A stretch of 17,518 nt of DNA from Pseudomonadota bacterium (GTDB lineage: Bacteria > Myxococcota > Polyangia > Polyangiales > Polyangiaceae). The position numbers and the translations under genes are program-made. Shown piece after piece: positions 14,994-17,518 of this stretch; within the stretch, counting starts at the first letter, position 1, and each line of letters opens with the position of its first letter. The notes under the pieces were generated by a model. It was not told the origin of the DNA and did not search any database. It saw only the letters and a list, made by a program, of their open reading frames with translations. The DNA lies in contig JAEZYO010000283.1 of assembly GCA_023419055.1 (NCBI GenBank), positions 1-17,518 of the forward strand, written 5' to 3'.

Positions 14994-16241
14994 TCACAAC
15001 ATGATGCCCGCCGCGCTCGCCACGATGCACGTGGTGAGCAAGCCGCCGATCATGGCGCGCAGCGCCAGCCGGGAGACGTCGCCGCGCCGCTCCGGGGCGA
15101 GGCTCGAGTAGCCGCCGATCTGGATCCCGATGCTGCCGAAGTTCGCGAAGCCGCAGAGCGCGTAGGCGACGATCAGCCGCCCGCGTTCGCTGAGCCAGGC
15201 GGGGTCGCGCGCAAGCTCGCTGCTCAGGCGCGAGTACGCGACGAACTCGTTCAAGACCGTCTTTTCGCCGAGCAGGCTGCCGACCTTGGTCACCTCGTGA
15301 AAGGGCACTCCCATCAGGAAGGCGAGCGGAGCGAAAATCCAGCCGAACACGCGCTGGAGGCTCAAATCCAGGCCGAACTGCGCGCCCGCCCAGCCGAGCC
15401 CGGCGTTCGCCATTCCGGTGAGCGCCAGGAACACGATCAGCATCGCGCCCACGTTCACCGCGAGCTTCACGCCGTCGACGGTGCCGGTCGCGATCGCGTC
15501 GAGCAGGTTCTCGCTCGCGCGCGGCAGCGTGCCCGGTGTGCGCCCCGCCGTCTCGGGCACTTCGACCTCCGGCAGAATGAGCTTCGCCACGGCGAGCGAG
15601 GCCGGCGCGGACATCACGCTGCAGGCGATGAGGTGCCCCGCGATGCCCGGCACCTTGTCCGAGAGCATCACCACGTACGCCGCGAGCACACCGCCCGCCG
15701 TCGTGGCGAACCCGGCGACGAGGCACGCGTGGAGCTCCGAGAGCGTGAGCCGCGACAGGTAGGGCCGGATCACGAGCGGCGCCTCGGTCTGCCCGACGAA
15801 CACGTCCGCCATGGTCGAGAAGCTCTCGGCGCCGCTCGTTCCGAGCGCGCGCGAGAGGAAGCGGCCGCCGCGCTCGACCAGGAACGGCATCACCCTCACG
15901 TGATAGAGCACCGACATCAAGGCGGAGAAGAACAGGATCGTCGGCAGCACCTGAACGGCGAAGATGAAGCCGAACGACTGCGGATCCGTCGCCAGCCGCC
16001 CGAACACGAAGCTTGCGCCGTCCCGGCTGAACGCGAGCAGGCGCTCCACGGCCGTGTTCGCCAGGCCGAAGAACGCCGAGAGAGGCGTGCGCAGGAACAG
16101 GAGCGCGAAGAGGAGCAGCATGCCGACGCCGAAGCCCACGGTGCGCCACGCCACGCGGGCCCGCCGCTCGCGGGGGCAGAGCGCGTAGGCCATGCCCAGC
16201 ATGGCCACGATCCCGAACGCGCTCAGTAGGCGGAGCAGCAT
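14994..16241 (-). CDS. nupC: concentrative nucleoside transporter (CNT/NupC family)
   Basis: A 415-aa inner-membrane permease, cation-coupled nucleoside uptake. Substrate-site residues match the Vibrio cholerae CNT structure as I recall it: GQTEAP with Gln151-Thr152-Glu153, Asn331-Glu332 in VLNEFVAY, and Asn367/Ser370 in GFANFGSIGI. The signature DGVKLAVNVGAMLIVFLAL (256-274) is present. There are multiple hydrophobic segments throughout, including two at the N-terminus (about 1-21 and 32-53). Length is typical. Starts at ATG 16241, 21 nt after the argG stop, so the two are likely co-transcribed. A pyrimidine-nucleoside preference is common in the family but not proven here. Confidence 0.93.
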   Translation of the reverse strand: MLLRLLSAFGIVAMLGMAYALCPRERRARVAWRTVGFGVGMLLLFALLFLRTPLSAFFGLANTAVERLLAFSRDGASFVFGRLATDPQSFGFIFAVQVLPTILFFSALMSVLYHVRVMPFLVERGGRFLSRALGTSGAESFSTMADVFVGQTEAPLVIRPYLSRLTLSELHACLVAGFATTAGGVLAAYVVMLSDKVPGIAGHLIACSVMSAPASLAVAKLILPEVEVPETAGRTPGTLPRASENLLDAIATGTVDGVKLAVNVGAMLIVFLALTGMANAGLGWAGAQFGLDLSLQRVFGWIFAPLAFLMGVPFHEVTKVGSLLGEKTVLNEFVAYSRLSSELARDPAWLSERGRLIVAYALCGFANFGSIGIQIGGYSSLAPERRGDVSRLALRAMIGGLLTTCIVASAAGIML

Positions 16242-16262
16242 GCGTCAGCTCGGAGCCGACGC

Positions 16263-17518
16263 TCAGCCTTTCTTGCCGAGCAGCTCCGGCAGCGGGCTCT
16301 GACCGCTCCCGAGCTTCGCGATGCTGTCCAGGTGGTGCATCAAGAACTCGCGGTTGTCGGTGACGTTGAGCGTCTGCATCTCGAGCGCGCCGATGCGATC
16401 CGACGGCGAGAAGGCGGCGTCTTCCACGCGCTCCATGGAGAGCTTGTCGGGCCCGTACGCCATGTACTCGGCCTTGGTGTCGAGGATGGTGTAGTCGTCG
16501 CCGCGCCGGAGCTCGAGCTTCACGCTGCCGGTGATCGACGGGGCGATCCAGCGGGTGAAGGCGTCCTTCAGGAGCATCGCCTCCGGATCGAACCACTTGC
16601 CCTCGTACAGCACGCGGCCGAGCCGGCGACCGAGCGTGAAGTAGAGGTCGAGGGTGTTCTCGTTGTGCACCGCGCTGAGCAGGCGCTCGTAGCTGACGTG
16701 CAGGAGCGCCATGCCGGGCGCCTCGTAAATGCCGCGGCTCTTCGCGTCGATCACGCGGTTCTCGATCTGGTCGCTCATGCCGAGGCCGTGGCGGCCGCCG
16801 ATGCGGTTCGCCTCGAGCATGACGTCGATGAGCTTGTCGTAGCGCTTGCCGTTCAGGGCGACCGGGACGCCGCGCTCCCACTCGATCACCACCTCTTCCG
16901 CGTCGATGCGCTCGCTCGCCTTCCAGTGCGCGACGCCCATGATCGGGTCGACGATGTTCATCCCGCGGTCGAGGTGCTCGAGATCCTTCGCCTCGTGCGT
17001 CGCGCCGAGCACGTTCGAGTCGGTGCTGTACGCCTTCTCCGTGCTCATGGTGTACGGCAGCCCGATCTTGTTCAGGTACTCGCTCATCTCCTTGCGGCCG
17101 CCGAAGGCGTCCACGAAGTTCTGGTCGAGCCAGGGCTTGTAGATCTTGAGCGCCGGGTTCGTGAGGATGCCGTAGCGGTAGAAGCGCTGGATGTCGTTAC
17201 CCTTGTGGGTGCTGCCGTCACCGAACACGTTCACGCCGTCGTCGCGCATCGCGCGGATGATGGCCGTGGCGGTGACCGCGCGGCCGAGCGGCGTGGTGTT
17301 GAAGTACTTCTTGCCGCCGCTCGAGAGGTGGAAGGCGCCGCACTGGATGGCGACCACGCCCTCGCGGGCCATGGCCTCGCGACAGTCGACGAGCCGCGCC
17401 TCGACGGCGCCGTGCTGTTTCGCCACGCCGGGGATGAGCGAGCAGTCCTTCTCGTCCGGCTGCGCGAGGTCGGCCGTGTAGGAGTAGACCTTCATGCCGC
17501 TGCGGCTCAGCCAGGCGA
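16263..17518 (-). CDS. argG: argininosuccinate synthase (5' end outside window)
   Basis: Makes argininosuccinate from citrulline, aspartate and ATP in arginine biosynthesis. About 417 residues are visible; the frame stays open to the window edge (reading AWLSRSG before [15 protein letters not shown]), so the ATG at 17495 is internal and roughly 27 N-terminal residues, including the SGGLDTS ATP loop, lie outside. The sequence follows the E. coli type (about 447 aa): [52 protein letters not shown], and [17 protein letters not shown] then [16 protein letters not shown]. The domains seen are complete, with no frameshift. Followed by nupC. Confidence 0.96.
   Translation of the reverse strand, partial: AWLSRSGMKVYSYTADLAQPDEKDCSLIPGVAKQHGAVEARLVDCREAMAREGVVAIQCGAFHLSSGGKKYFNTTPLGRAVTATAIIRAMRDDGVNVFGDGSTHKGNDIQRFYRYGILTNPALKIYKPWLDQNFVDAFGGRKEMSEYLNKIGLPYTMSTEKAYSTDSNVLGATHEAKDLEHLDRGMNIVDPIMGVAHWKASERIDAEEVVIEWERGVPVALNGKRYDKLIDVMLEANRIGGRHGLGMSDQIENRVIDAKSRGIYEAPGMALLHVSYERLLSAVHNENTLDLYFTLGRRLGRVLYEGKWFDPEAMLLKDAFTRWIAPSITGSVKLELRRGDDYTILDTKAEYMAYGPDKLSMERVEDAAFSPSDRIGALEMQTLNVTDNREFLMHHLDSIAKLGSGQSPLPELLGKKG

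Noticed and set aside
14886..16229. 447-codon plus-strand ORF opposite nupC
   Set aside because: Composition is dominated by Arg, His, Glu and Ala with no motif; the opposite strand encodes clear NupC signatures.
14686..16881. 731-codon minus-strand ORF
   Set aside because: It is a wrong-frame shadow of nupC and argG with an Arg/His-rich composition typical of GC-rich shadows.
17493..17495. ATG as the start codon of argG
   Set aside because: The frame continues upstream to the window edge with residues matching the family, and the ATP loop would be missing.

Overview
The window is GC-rich, densely packed chromosomal DNA, about two-thirds G+C by eye, with strong G/C bias at third codon positions. 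It most resembles a Gram-negative soil bacterium of the Myxococcota, probably Polyangia/Sorangium-like. This placement rests on gene style (an ECF sigma/anti-sigma pair, lipoprotein and envelope proteins of unknown function, SUKH and Uma2 family members) and not on a marker gene, so it is an inference. I see no rRNA, tRNA, CRISPR array, insertion sequence or phage gene.

Layout. (1) 265-1389 (+) encodes a GyrB/ParE-type ATPase that stops before the TOPRIM domain. (2) 5467-1395 (-) is a run of five same-strand genes: a lipoprotein-PDZ-NuoH-like membrane fusion, a secreted or membrane protein, a CTP-synthase-glutaminase-like protein with an altered triad, a 199-codon-class unknown, and a 52-codon ORF coupled to it by TGATG. 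(3) 5620-6989 (+) holds a SUKH (SMI1/KNR4) protein and a PHA-regulator-type DNA-binding protein. (4) 7101-8677 (+) is a SigR-like ECF sigma factor overlapping by 4 nt a membrane-anchored zinc anti-sigma factor whose ligand spacing is identical to RsrA; a GGAAT-N18-GTT promoter candidate lies just upstream. (5) 8729-10387 (-) gamma-glutamyltransferase and 10436-11371 (+) glutathione synthetase are divergent, 48 bp apart; gshB is followed by a 94-aa CxxC/CxxH protein and a membrane-anchored unknown. (6) 14487-12727 (-) is argS. (7) 14568-14991 (+) is a decayed Uma2 gene. (8) 17518-14994 (-) holds argG (start outside the window) followed by a CNT nucleoside transporter (nupC).

How the genes fit together. 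The clearest theme is thiol and redox biology: a SigR/RsrA-like switch sits next to one gene for making glutathione and one for breaking it down. SigR systems are best known from mycothiol-using actinobacteria, so a membrane-tethered version beside glutathione genes is the most attractive candidate system here. The second candidate is the lipoprotein-PDZ-NuoH fusion and its same-strand neighbours, which have no other complex I gene nearby. argS and argG are ordinary housekeeping genes.
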